Below are positions 45,263-53,681 of a stretch of 62,217 bases of DNA, in pieces. The stretch covers positions 1-62,217 of the forward strand of contig CAWHZU010000009.1 in NCBI GenBank assembly GCA_963833885.1. Reading direction: 5' to 3'. The notes beneath the pieces were generated by a model. It saw only the letters and a program-made list of their open reading frames with translations. It ran no database searches and was not told where the DNA came from. Every line of letters starts with the position of its first letter. The first letter of the stretch is position 1. The stretch comes from JASHPR01 sp963833885 (lineage in GTDB: Bacteria; Actinomycetota; Actinomycetes; Streptosporangiales; Streptosporangiaceae). A program made the translations under genes and the position numbers.

Positions 45263-46272
45263 TGGCTTCCGAGGGTGGCCGGGATGTGCTCGTCGGGGAT
45301 GCCCCACGACCGGTTCGGCGTGGCAGCCGGGATGACCGATGCCGCGCCGGGGTTCAGCGCGTGGTTGATCACCTCGGCGATGTCCTGCACGGTGTCAACC
45401 CCGTACGCCATCGTGGGGTTGTCGTCGCTCAGCACCACGATCATGTAGTTCTTTCCGTGGCCGGAGAAGCTGCCGATGCTGTTGATCCGCCAGCCGTGTG
45501 TGGCCAGCGGGAGCCAGCCGTTCTTCACGTGCACCGTCAGGTCGGTCGGCGCCCCGGCCGGGACGCCCCAGCGCTCATAGGAGACTACCTGGGCCATCAA
45601 GCCAAGGACATAGTCGCGGTTTGCCGTGGTCAGGACGGAATTCTTGCTGGTCAGCAGCCTGAGCAGGGTGAGCTCGTCGTGCGCCGTGATCAGGGTCAGG
45701 CCCCAGTAACCGCCCGGCCCGAGATCGGTCTCCTTCATCCCGGCCAGGTCGAGGAAGTGCTGGAGGCTGGGCCTGCCGGTTTCGGCCCACAGCGTCGAGG
45801 CGGCGTCGTTGTCGGACACCGTGATCATCTCGGTGGCCAGTTCCTTTTGCTCCGCGGTCAGGCCGCGATGCTCCTGCTGCAGCTTGCGCAGCAACGCGGA
45901 GAGGATCGTGACCTTCACGACGCTGGCCGAGTCGAAGTGCCAGTGCGGGTGGTACTTGCAGGTGAGCCCGGTGACCCGGTCGGCCACGGCCACGCCAACC
46001 ACGGACGAGCGGCCGGCCATCGCCGCGAGGATTCCCTTGGACACCCGTGCGGCGAGCGCCGGGTGACGTGCCGACGTGCAGATGGCGGTCGCCGTTGTGG
46101 CCGCGCTGGTCGCCGCGGCGGCCGTGTCCCTCCCGGTGGTGCGGGACGCCTGGGCGGCGGCTGGCGCGACGCCGGCCAGGGCGGCCGCGCCGAGCGCCAC
46201 CGGCAGCCCGAGTGCTATAGCGTGCCTGACCAGCGCGCTTGTACGCGGCCCGTGCTTGCCGTCCATCGCCAC
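45259..46272 (-). CDS. Serine hydrolase, class A beta-lactamase-like, exported
   Basis: 337 aa. An N-terminal signal-like segment (HAIALGLPVALGAAALAGVAPAAAQA) is followed by a Thr/Ala-rich stretch and a beta-lactamase/PBP fold. Active-site motifs: SVVK (S-x-x-K) near residue 116, SDN near 153 and KNG in place of KTG in VHVKNGWLP. The E166-type omega-loop glutamate is not obvious, so cell-wall peptidase or esterase activity is as likely as beta-lactam hydrolysis. Start ATG 46272, or ATG 46266. Confidence 0.8.
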   Translation of the reverse strand: MAMDGKHGPRTSALVRHAIALGLPVALGAAALAGVAPAAAQASRTTGRDTAAAATSAATTATAICTSARHPALAARVSKGILAAMAGRSSVVGVAVADRVTGLTCKYHPHWHFDSASVVKVTILSALLRKLQQEHRGLTAEQKELATEMITVSDNDAASTLWAETGRPSLQHFLDLAGMKETDLGPGGYWGLTLITAHDELTLLRLLTSKNSVLTTANRDYVLGLMAQVVSYERWGVPAGAPTDLTVHVKNGWLPLATHGWRINSIGSFSGHGKNYMIVVLSDDNPTMAYGVDTVQDIAEVINHALNPGAASVIPAATPNRSWGIPDEHIPATLGSH

Positions 46273-46452
46273 CCCATCTCGTTCGCTGTCGCACCATTCA
46301 TGAGACGGCCATCACACGCGATAAGTTGGCATGAGTATCGCGTGTTGTGGGCCGCTGCACACCGATCCCGCGCCGACGAACGTCGATTCCCCATTTGCGC
46401 CGCGATGAACGCGCGAGTGGGATCCGCGCGCCAACCGGGCCCCCGCGGCCGC

Positions 46453-47265
46453 TTAGGCGGGGGCACCGCCTCGGCCGGCGCCGCCGCGGAACCGGGACAC
46501 GCCTTCGACCACGCCCGGGTCGGCGAGCACGGCCATGCCGTGGGCGAACTCGTTGGCCATCGCCTCGTCGTGGGCGAGCGACATCCCCTCGAGCGCGGAC
46601 AGCCGGTCGCTGCGCAGGCAGGCCTGGGGGAGCGCGGCGATCTCCCGCGCCAGCTGCTCGGCCGCCTCCCTGGCCTTGCCGTTCGGGACCACGCGGTCGA
46701 CCAGTCCCATCCGATGGGCCTCCGCCGCGGGCACGCCCCGCCCGGTGAGGATCATGTCGAGCGCCCGGCCCTGCCCGATCAGCCGTGGCAGCCGCGCCGT
46801 GCCGCCGTCGATCAGCGGCACTCCCCAGCGGCGGCAGAACACGCCGAGCACGGCGTCCTCCTGTGCCACCCGCAGATCGCACCAGAGCGCTAGCTCCAGC
46901 CCGCCGGCCACGGCATGCCCGCAGATCGCCGCGATCACCGGCTTGGAAAGCTGCATCCGGGTCGGCCCCATCGGCCCGCGGCCGTCCGCTTCGACCCGGT
47001 TGCCGGACGGGCTGCCCATGGCCTTGAGGTCGGCTCCCGCGCAGAACGTGCCGCCGGCGCCGAACAGCACAGCGACGGATGCGTCGGGGTCCGCGTCAAA
47101 GTCCTCGAACGCCTCGGCGAGCGCGGCGGCGGCCACGCCATCGACCGCGTTGCGCACTGCGGGCCGGTTCAGGATGACCGTGGTGACCGGTCCCTTGCGG
47201 TCGACCTGCACGGCATTAACCCGGGTACCCGCCGCATTAACCCGGGCACCCGCCGCGTCCGGCAC
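46453..47265 (-). CDS. Enoyl-CoA hydratase/isomerase family protein
   Basis: 270 aa crotonase fold. Oxyanion-hole segments GTFCAGADLKAMG and GHAVAGGLELALWCDLRVA; C-terminal LTGRGVPAAEAHRMGLVDRVVP. Near residues 135-150 the sequence CRRWGVPLIDGGTARLP keeps only one of the two catalytic acids usual in hydratases, so isomerase or other crotonase activity is possible. GTG start, 2 nt after the korB stop. The first residues contain a 7-aa duplication. Confidence 0.87.
   Translation of the reverse strand: MPDAAGARVNAAGTRVNAVQVDRKGPVTTVILNRPAVRNAVDGVAAAALAEAFEDFDADPDASVAVLFGAGGTFCAGADLKAMGSPSGNRVEADGRGPMGPTRMQLSKPVIAAICGHAVAGGLELALWCDLRVAQEDAVLGVFCRRWGVPLIDGGTARLPRLIGQGRALDMILTGRGVPAAEAHRMGLVDRVVPNGKAREAAEQLAREIAALPQACLRSDRLSALEGMSLAHDEAMANEFAHGMAVLADPGVVEGVSRFRGGAGRGGAPA
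47213..47254. repeat. 21-bp tandem duplication in the enoyl-CoA hydratase N-terminus
   Basis: Two adjacent 21-bp units (47213-47233, 47234-47254) starting GCATTAACCCGGG and differing at one base encode GARVNA-A and GTRVNA-V. In-frame, so harmless; reflects slippage or a recent duplication. Confidence 0.8.
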
Positions 47266-47267
47266 GG

Positions 47268-48374
47268 CTAGCCGACTTGCCAGGTATCGCCGCCCGCCAG
47301 CAGTGCGGCGAGGTCGCCGTCGCCACTCCGGGCGCGTGCGGTCTCGATCTGCTCGGACATCAGGTCGTCGTAACTGGGCCGGGGAGCCTGCCGCAGTAGC
47401 CCGATCGGCGTTCTCGCCACGTCGGAGCTGTCCAGCCGGGACAGCGCGAACGCGTACGAGGGGTCGGCCGCGTGCGCATCGTGGACCAGCATCGAGCCTT
47501 CGTCGGCGGCGGTCGCGTCGACCGCACGCAGCGACCCTTGGTTGTTGAACGCCAGGCCGAGGTTCTTGTCCGCCCCGAACCGGATCGGCTCGCCGTGCTC
47601 CAGCCGGATCACGTTCTCGTCCCGCGACGCGGCCTCGGTGAGCGGGAGGAACGCGTCATCGTTGAAGATCGGGCAGTTCTGGTAGATCTCGACGAAGGCC
47701 GCCCCGCGGTGGTCGGCCGCCGCCCGCAGCACGCCCTGCAGGTGCTTGCGGTCCGAGTCGATGGTCCGCGCGACGAAGCTGGCCTCGGCGCCCAGCGCCA
47801 GCGACAGCGGGTTGAACGGGGTGTCGAGCGAGCCGACTGGGCTCGACTTCGTCACCTTGCCCTGTTCCGAGGTGGGCGAGTACTGGCCCTTGGTCAGCCC
47901 GTAGATCCGGTTGTTGAACAGCAGGATCTTGATGTTGATGTTGCGGCGCAGCGCGTGGATCAGGTGGTTGCCGCCGATCGACAGCGCGTCGCCGTCACCG
48001 GTGATCACCCAGACCGACAGGTCGGTCCGGGACGCGGCCAGCCCGGTGGCGATCGCCGGGGCGCGGCCGTGGATCGAGTGCATGCCGTAGCTGTCCACGT
48101 AGTAGGGCAGCCGCGACGAGCAGCCGATCCCGGAGATGATCACGAGGTTCTCGCGCGGGATCCCGAGTTCCGGCAGGAACGACTGGAACGCCGCCAGGAT
48201 CGCGTAGTCACCGCAGCCCGGGCACCAGCGCACTTCCTGGTCGGACTTGAAGTCCTTGGTCGAGAGCTTCTCGTCGGCCACGGGCACCAGCGTGAGCGCG
48301 GCCGGCCGTCGGCTGGCCGCGTCCGGCGCGCCGTCGTGCGCGTGCCCTCCGTTGGCGTGGAAAGCATCAGACAT
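47268..48374 (-). CDS. korB: 2-oxoacid:ferredoxin oxidoreductase subunit beta
   Basis: 368 aa thiamine-diphosphate subunit of a 2-oxoglutarate (or other 2-oxoacid):ferredoxin oxidoreductase. Marks: VRWCPGCGDYAI and GIGCSS (cluster ligands), the ThDP motif GDGDALSIGGNHLIHALRRNINIKILLFNN, and FVEIYQNCPIFND. Overlaps korA by 8 nt. Together they feed low-potential electrons to ferredoxin and can replace the NAD-linked step of the TCA cycle. Confidence 0.94.
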   Translation of the reverse strand: MSDAFHANGGHAHDGAPDAASRRPAALTLVPVADEKLSTKDFKSDQEVRWCPGCGDYAILAAFQSFLPELGIPRENLVIISGIGCSSRLPYYVDSYGMHSIHGRAPAIATGLAASRTDLSVWVITGDGDALSIGGNHLIHALRRNINIKILLFNNRIYGLTKGQYSPTSEQGKVTKSSPVGSLDTPFNPLSLALGAEASFVARTIDSDRKHLQGVLRAAADHRGAAFVEIYQNCPIFNDDAFLPLTEAASRDENVIRLEHGEPIRFGADKNLGLAFNNQGSLRAVDATAADEGSMLVHDAHAADPSYAFALSRLDSSDVARTPIGLLRQAPRPSYDDLMSEQIETARARSGDGDLAALLAGGDTWQVG

Positions 48375-50235
48375 TTGCGATCACATCCTGGATGACGCCC
48401 GCCAGCTCCGCAGCCCGGAACGGCAGCCCGCGGACCCTGTTGTAGGAGATCACGTCGACGAGGTAGCGGCCGCGGAGAATGAGCGCGAGCTGGCCCAGGT
48501 TGATCTCCGGGACCAGGACCTTCTCGTAGGCGGTGAGCACCTCGCCGAGGTTGGCCGGGAACGGCGACAGGTGCCGCAGGTGTGCCTGGGCCACCTTGCC
48601 GTCGGCCACCCGGACCCGGCGGACCGCCGCGCCGATGGAGCCGAACGTCGAGCCCCAGCCGAGCACCAGGACCTTCGCGTCGCCGTCCGGGTCGTCGACC
48701 TCGAGCGGCCCGATGTCAGCGGCGATGCCGTCGATCTTCGCCTGGCGCAGCCGGACCATCTTGTCGTGGTTGTCGGGGTCGTAGGAGATCGTGCCGGCCA
48801 CGTCGGCCTTCTCGATCCCGCCGATCCGATGCTCGAGGCCCGGAGTTCCGGGGATCGCCCAGGGACGCGCGAGAGTCTCGCTGTCTCGCTTGAACGGTAG
48901 GAAGGTTGGCTGGTCGCCGTCGCCCCGCCACTCGTTCGGGCTGGAGAAAGAGAACTCGTCCCGCAGCTTGGGCAGGTCGGCGACTTCTGGGATGCGCCAC
49001 GGTTCCGAGCCGTTGGCCAGGTAACCGTCGGACAGAATGACCACCGGCGTCCGGTACTTGGTGGCGATCCTGACCGCCTCGAGCGCGATGTCGAAGCAGT
49101 CCGACGGGGTGGCTGGCGCGACCACAGCCAGCGGCGACTCACCGTTCCGGCCATAGAGCGCCATCAGCAGGTCGGCCTGCTCGGTCTTGGTCGGCATCCC
49201 CGTGGACGGGCCGGCCCGCTGGATGTCGCAGATGATCAGCGGCAGTTCCACGGACACCGCGAGCCCGATGGTCTCCTGCTTCAGCACCATTCCGGGGCCC
49301 GAGGTGGTGCTGACGCCGAGGGCGCCGCCAAAGGCCGCGCCGAGCGCGGCGCCGACGCCGCCGATCTCGTCCTCCGCCTGGAAGGTGCGCACCCCGAACC
49401 GCTTGTGCTTGGCCAGCTCGTGCAGGATGTCGGAGGCCGGCGTGATCGGGTAGGAACCGAGGAACAACGGCAGGCCGGAGCGCCGGGAGGCCGCGATCAG
49501 CCCGTAGGCCAGCGCGGTGTTGCCGGTGATGTTCCGGTAGCTGCCCGGCGGCATCTCGGACGGCTTGACCTCGTACTGCACCGAGAACGCCTCGGTGGTC
49601 TCGCCGTAGTTCCAGCCAGCCCGGAAGGCCGCCTTGTTCGCCTCCATGATCTCGGGGTTCTTGGCGAACTTGGTCTCGAGGAACGACATCGTGCCCTCGG
49701 CTGGCCTGTTGTACAGCCAGGACAGCAGGCCGAGCGCGAACATGTTCTTCGCCCGCTCGGCTTCCTTCCGGCTGATGTCGAAGCCCTCCAGCGCCTTGAC
49801 CGTCATCGACGTGATCGGCAGGGCGTGCAGCTGGTAGCCGGACAGAGAGCCGTCCTCGAGCGGGCTGGCCTCGTAGCCGACCTTGCTCAGGTTGCGCTTG
49901 GTGAACTCATCGGTGTTGGCGATGATGTCCGCGCCGCGCGGCAGGTCGCTGAGGTTGGCCTTGAGGGCCGCCGGGTTCATGGCCACGAGGACGTCGGGGG
50001 CGTCGCCTGGCGTCAGGATGTCATGGTCGGCGAAGTGCACCTGGAAGCTGGAAACCCCGGGAAGCGTTCCGGCCGGGGCCCTGATCTCAGCTGGGAAGTT
50101 GGGCAGCGTCGACAGGTCGTTGCCAAACGTCGCCGTTTCCTGGGTGAACCTGTCGCCGGCGAGCTGCATACCGTCACCCGAGTCGCCCGCAAACCTGATG
50201 ATGACGCGATCTAGTTGCTGGACCTGCTTGGTCAC
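48367..50235 (-). CDS. korA: 2-oxoacid:ferredoxin oxidoreductase subunit alpha (gamma-alpha fusion)
   Basis: 622 aa. Residues 1-190 are the gamma (POR-N) domain (IRFAGDSGDGMQLAGDRFTQETATFGND); from about 220 on the alpha domain with TGNTALAYGLIAASRRSGLPLFLGSYPITPASDILHELA and AEDEIGGVGAALGAAFGGALGVSTTSGPG. The gamma-alpha fusion is normal for actinobacterial KorA. First gene of the pair; a likely iron box lies about 130 nt upstream. Confidence 0.94.
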   Translation of the reverse strand: MTKQVQQLDRVIIRFAGDSGDGMQLAGDRFTQETATFGNDLSTLPNFPAEIRAPAGTLPGVSSFQVHFADHDILTPGDAPDVLVAMNPAALKANLSDLPRGADIIANTDEFTKRNLSKVGYEASPLEDGSLSGYQLHALPITSMTVKALEGFDISRKEAERAKNMFALGLLSWLYNRPAEGTMSFLETKFAKNPEIMEANKAAFRAGWNYGETTEAFSVQYEVKPSEMPPGSYRNITGNTALAYGLIAASRRSGLPLFLGSYPITPASDILHELAKHKRFGVRTFQAEDEIGGVGAALGAAFGGALGVSTTSGPGMVLKQETIGLAVSVELPLIICDIQRAGPSTGMPTKTEQADLLMALYGRNGESPLAVVAPATPSDCFDIALEAVRIATKYRTPVVILSDGYLANGSEPWRIPEVADLPKLRDEFSFSSPNEWRGDGDQPTFLPFKRDSETLARPWAIPGTPGLEHRIGGIEKADVAGTISYDPDNHDKMVRLRQAKIDGIAADIGPLEVDDPDGDAKVLVLGWGSTFGSIGAAVRRVRVADGKVAQAHLRHLSPFPANLGEVLTAYEKVLVPEINLGQLALILRGRYLVDVISYNRVRGLPFRAAELAGVIQDVIANV

Positions 50236-50888
50236 AGTCGGAGGCCTCCTCCACGCGCCAAGGCCGGCCAGTGCTCGGAGAACGCTGGGGTCGCGGTGAC
50301 GGCGTGCATCCTTGTAGGCGCCGCCCCTGTCCGTGGCCTGGGCCGGGGCGTTGAGGTTTTGTTGAGGTTAGGACTACCTTACATCCTGACGACGGCTGAC
50401 TGGATGTCAGCCGGATGCGCGTTGCTGCAGTATTTGCTGGTTGCGGGGCTCCGCAATAGCCGCGCCACCAGTCAAAACATCAGGTAGCGTCGCCCCGCGA
50501 TAGCCCAAGCTGCAGTCCTGTGACGCGAGGTGCGTCCAGACGTTGCATTACTGTAATACGACGTTCTGCCGGGCGAAGCGGTTCACTAGATGCCGCAGCC
50601 CCGACTTTCCCCTAGGGGGCCGGGCCCCTTCGGGGCGGGATCGGCCAGCCGCCCACGCCAGCCCGCCAAACGGTACCGCGCCCAAGCGGCGCGTCGGCTT
50701 GCGCATCTCCCATTGGTTACTGAGAGTGTCAACCTAACTACATTTTGATGCGTCATACTCACGTAGTCGTGTTTCGATCACTGGTTGTAACTAGCGTTCC
50801 TCGGCGCCATTCGGCTGGATACGGGGCCTAACTTGGTCTCCGTCCGCCGGGGAGCCGCACCTCGCGCCTGACTGGGAGGCCGCGGAGC
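50236..50888. other. Divergent intergenic region upstream of korAB
   Basis: 653 bp between korA and the divergent hypothetical gene. Contains the iron-box-like site at 50363-50381. The part from 50700 to 50790 is less GC-rich and may carry the promoter of the rightward gene. No gene recognised. Confidence 0.5.
50363..50381. promoter_or_regulatory. IdeR/DmdR-type iron box upstream of korA
   Basis: TGAGGTTAGGACTACCTTA matches the iron-box consensus TTAGGTTAGGCTAACCTAA at 14 of 19 positions by eye, with the paired AGGT and ACCT half-sites at the correct 7-bp spacing. Located 128-146 nt before the korA start. Confidence 0.5.
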
Positions 50889-51461
50889 ATGAGGGATCGT
50901 GTGCAGGGGAGTGAGAACACGAACGTCACCGCCGTGCCCGGACCGCCGGCAATGCGCTCGAGGCGTGCTGCGGTCCAGCCGGGGAGCAGCCCGGTTCAGC
51001 TGCAGCGGCCCGGCGCCTGCCGGGCCACGGTGCGGGACGCGATGGATGCGGCCCTGCGGGGGGTCCGGCTCGGCGGTCGGGACCGGAGCTTCCTGCGCAG
51101 GCTGGTCCACTGGGACAAGCGGAACGCCGCGGCCGTGGCTTCGCTGCTCTGGCGGGCGCGGCAGGCGGGGCGCATCGAGGCGTCGCTCTCTGGCAGGCAG
51201 CTGGAGGTCGTGCTGACCGCCCTCGAGGACGCGGCCGTCTACCGGACCTCGGGAGCCGCCGCTGCGGGCTGCTGGGACTGCGAGAACATCCCGAGCGGCC
51301 GCTGCGCAGATCATGCCAAGGACGCCGACAGGGCACGCGCGTGCGCCGAACTGGCCGCGCAGCTCGCGGCCACTCAGGTCGCGGGCCCCGCCGGGCCGGG
51401 CGACCTCCAGCGCCCGACCAACATCTCCGGCTTCCGGCGCCGCACGTCGGTGGCCTCGTGA
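50889..51461 (+). CDS. Hypothetical actinobacterial protein with Cys/His cluster
   Basis: 190 aa. Ordered alpha-helical middle (ATVRDAMDAALRGVRLGGRDRSFLRRLVHWDKRNAAAVASLLWRARQAGR) and a Cys-rich segment CWDCENIPSGRCADHAKDADRARAC that could bind a metal. Codon use and Ala/Arg content match neighbouring genes. I do not recognise a function. ATG start with GGAGG about 11 nt upstream. Confidence 0.65.
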   Translation: MRDRVQGSENTNVTAVPGPPAMRSRRAAVQPGSSPVQLQRPGACRATVRDAMDAALRGVRLGGRDRSFLRRLVHWDKRNAAAVASLLWRARQAGRIEASLSGRQLEVVLTALEDAAVYRTSGAAAAGCWDCENIPSGRCADHAKDADRARACAELAAQLAATQVAGPAGPGDLQRPTNISGFRRRTSVAS

Positions 51462-51527
51462 GGCTGCCTGCCGCGGCGTAAGGCTGATCGGCACGGAGTG
51501 AGACAGGCCGCCCCGGCCAGCGCCCGG

Positions 51528-52022
51528 CTACCGGTAGTTCACGAACTGCAGGGCGAGATCGAATTCCTTGCCCTTCAGCAGGTTGATCACCTGCTGAAGA
51601 TCGTCCTTCTTCTTGGAAGAGACGCGAAGCTCGTCGCCCTGCACCTGTGCCCGGATGCCCTTCGGCCCCTCGTCACGGATGATCTTCGAGATCTTCCGCG
51701 AGTCGTCCTGCGAGATGCCTTCCTTCAGGCCGACCGACAGGCGGTACTCCTTGCCCGAGGCCTTGGGGTCGCCCGCGTCCAGCGCCTTGAGCGACACCGA
51801 CCGGCGGACCAGCTTGTCCTTGAAGACGTCCAGGACCGCGTTGGCGCGCTCCTCGCTGTTCGCCTTGATCTCAACGGCCTGCTCACCGGACCAGGCGATG
51901 GACGCGCCCACTCCCCGGAAGTCGAAGCGCGTGCCGATCTCCTTGGACGCCTGGTTCAGCGCGTTGTCTACTTCCTGGCGGTTGATCTTGGACACAATGT
52001 CGAAAGAGGATTCGGATGCCAC
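51528..52022 (-). CDS. YajQ family cyclic di-GMP/nucleotide-binding protein
   Basis: 164 aa from the GTG at 52022, giving the family N-terminus (ASESSFDIVSKINRQEVDNALNQASKEIGTRFDF) and normal length; the frame extends further upstream through the tRNA gene without homology. Further: RRSVSLKALDAGDPKASGKEYRLSVGLKEGISQDDSRKISKIIRDEGPKG. Members bind nucleic acid or cyclic di-GMP in some species; the role here is unknown. Confidence 0.92.
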   Translation of the reverse strand: MASESSFDIVSKINRQEVDNALNQASKEIGTRFDFRGVGASIAWSGEQAVEIKANSEERANAVLDVFKDKLVRRSVSLKALDAGDPKASGKEYRLSVGLKEGISQDDSRKISKIIRDEGPKGIRAQVQGDELRVSSKKKDDLQQVINLLKGKEFDLALQFVNYR

Positions 52023-52168
52023 GGTTCCCAGGTTAAACGTCCCGCGCGCCGCCGGTGCCCTTACGCGGCCGGACGCGGGTCGTGTCGGCCCGCTGCAGTG
52101 ACTCAGATGCTGACCAAGGCGGCGGCTTCCGCTATCCTTCACTGTGCCGTCGCTGTCAGGCGACGCTA

Positions 52169-52253
52169 GGCAGGTTGCCCGAGTGGCCAAAGGGAGCGGT
52201 CTGTAAAACCGTCGGCTCAGCCTACGTTGGTTCGAACCCAACACCTGCCACCA
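52169..52253 (+). tRNA. tRNA-Tyr (anticodon GTA)
   Basis: Complete class II tRNA: acceptor GGCAGGT/ACCTGCC, anticodon stem GCGGT/ACCGT enclosing CTGTAAA with anticodon GTA, a long variable arm, T-arm GTTGG-TTCGAAC-CCAAC and encoded CCA. Confidence 0.95.
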
Positions 52254-52263
52254 CCTGCGGAAA

Positions 52264-52300
52264 CGGCCCGTGGCCTGCGCATACCCGGGATCACGGGCCG
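52264..52300 (+). terminator. Hairpin immediately downstream of tRNA-Tyr
   Basis: CGGCCCGTG (52264-52272) pairs with CACGGGCCG (52292-52300), a 9-bp stem 10 nt after the tRNA. No T-run; may be a processing or termination structure. Confidence 0.4.
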
Positions 52301-52394
52301 CCTTGGCGTTGTCCCGCTGTGTGTCATGATGTGCCGCTGTGCGCCCCTGCATAGCAGTGGTTACGGACACATGGCGGACGGAATCAGGCCGGAG

Positions 52395-52424
52395 CAAGCG
52401 GTTCACCGAACCGCTTGTTTTCTT
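52395..52424 (+). terminator. Rho-independent terminator
   Basis: CAAGCGGTTC-ACC-GAACCGCTTG followed by TTTTCTT: a perfect 10-bp stem, 3-nt loop and T-run on the plus strand, 142 nt downstream of tRNA-Tyr. The clearest intrinsic terminator in the window. Confidence 0.85.
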
Positions 52425-52949
52425 GGCAGGGGCAGTCGTCCGGCCCGGTGATGGGCCTGCCGGGGCCCGAGAGATCATCGGTAATTTCTGGCCGCGGCCC
52501 GCGCTCAGTCGCAAGATCCGGCGGAAGGCGCGCGCAGCCCATCCTGACCGCCGGGCGCCGGGCCGGAACTCCCGCTGCTAACGCCCAGACACCGGGGGTG
52601 GTTCGCCACGCCGCCCCGTGTAGGGCAGCGGGCCGCACCGGGGTCCGGCTGGCGCGGCTCGCGGTGGCCGGTGACCGGTCCGCTCCCGGATCGAAAGGCT
52701 CTCGGTAACCTGTGATGGACCTGGCGTGTACCTGCGACGGACCTGGCGTGGACCTCGCCAGCCGGAGCAGGTGACGGCGAGAGGCCAAATATGGGCGTCA
52801 CCTGCGCAGTCCCGGCCTCGCGGCCAGCGTGGCGGGTCGGCTCTTGCGTCGCCGAGCCGACCCGCACCCGTCAGCGCTTGACCTGGCTGCGCGCGGTTCG
52901 GCGCCAGTCGCCGTGCTGCGGCGGCGTCGAGCGCGCGACCTGCGGTGAC

Positions 52950-52986
52950 GCACCAGCGGATTAAGAGTCCGCTGCTCTGCCAATTT
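52950..52986 (-). pseudogene. tRNA-Lys(CTT) remnant
   Basis: The minus strand carries the second half of a D-arm (TTGGCAGAGCA) and a perfect anticodon arm, GCGGA-CTCTTAA-TCCGC (52972-52956), with anticodon CTT. The 5' acceptor strand, first D-stem half, T-arm and 3' acceptor are missing, so it cannot fold as a tRNA. Confidence 0.65.
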
Positions 52987-53681
52987 AATTGTGTCGGATA
53001 ATGCCGCGAAATGCTATGACGTGCTGAATTGTACGGCAGTCTATGAAAGCCGGTGCCGTCTGGTACCGGTCGCTGCCGGACCGTACCGTGACATCCGAGC
53101 AAACATGGAGCAAACATCGCTGTCGCAATTCTATACCAGCCCTTGGCGGCAGTGTCCTCGCAACTGAACCGGCACCCCTGGGTCTCGCCTGAAACGGCGA
53201 GTACGATCCGTAGTTTCCGCTGCTAGAGCACCTGTTAGCCAGGTGTGCCCCGGTATCCAGAGCAGCGCTGAAGTTCATAGCAGATTTCAAGATCCTTGTG
53301 ATCAGAATCTGTTGGTGCAAGTTCCCGGAAAGGCCACTGTTACACGTAGCGATTGACCTCCGGTAGATCTGCGATATACCTCGCGTGGACCTGAGCAGAA
53401 ACTACTTCATTCAGTCTTTCAGATCCTCCGGTTGCCGCAAGGCGCTAGGGAGTAGGTCTCGAATCTGACCTGGTGACTGGCACCAAGTGGTCAGTCCTCG
53501 ACCGGCCCTACGTGCTTCTCGTACCACTGGCGCATGGCTGCGTTCCAGCGCTTCATGGCCTCCTCATCGCCGTCTCAGCTTGGTCGTGCCGGGCCAGCAA
53601 CGCGGCGATCACCGGCTCACCATGCGCTGGCCAGGTTGGTGCATGAGGGCCTCTGCTCCCTGCGAGCTGCGGTCATCTTTA

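Larger units (their letters stand above)
52254..53681. other. Gene-poor region at the start of the mobile-element zone
   Basis: About 1.4 kb without a supportable gene apart from the hairpins and tRNA relic listed. Near 52715-52755 the word GGACCTGGCGTG occurs twice 22 bp apart. On the minus strand a 25-codon tail ending at 53491 (WNAAMRQWYEKHVGPVED) looks like the end of a lost protein; the IS5 insertion begins less than 200 bp beyond it. Confidence 0.45.
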
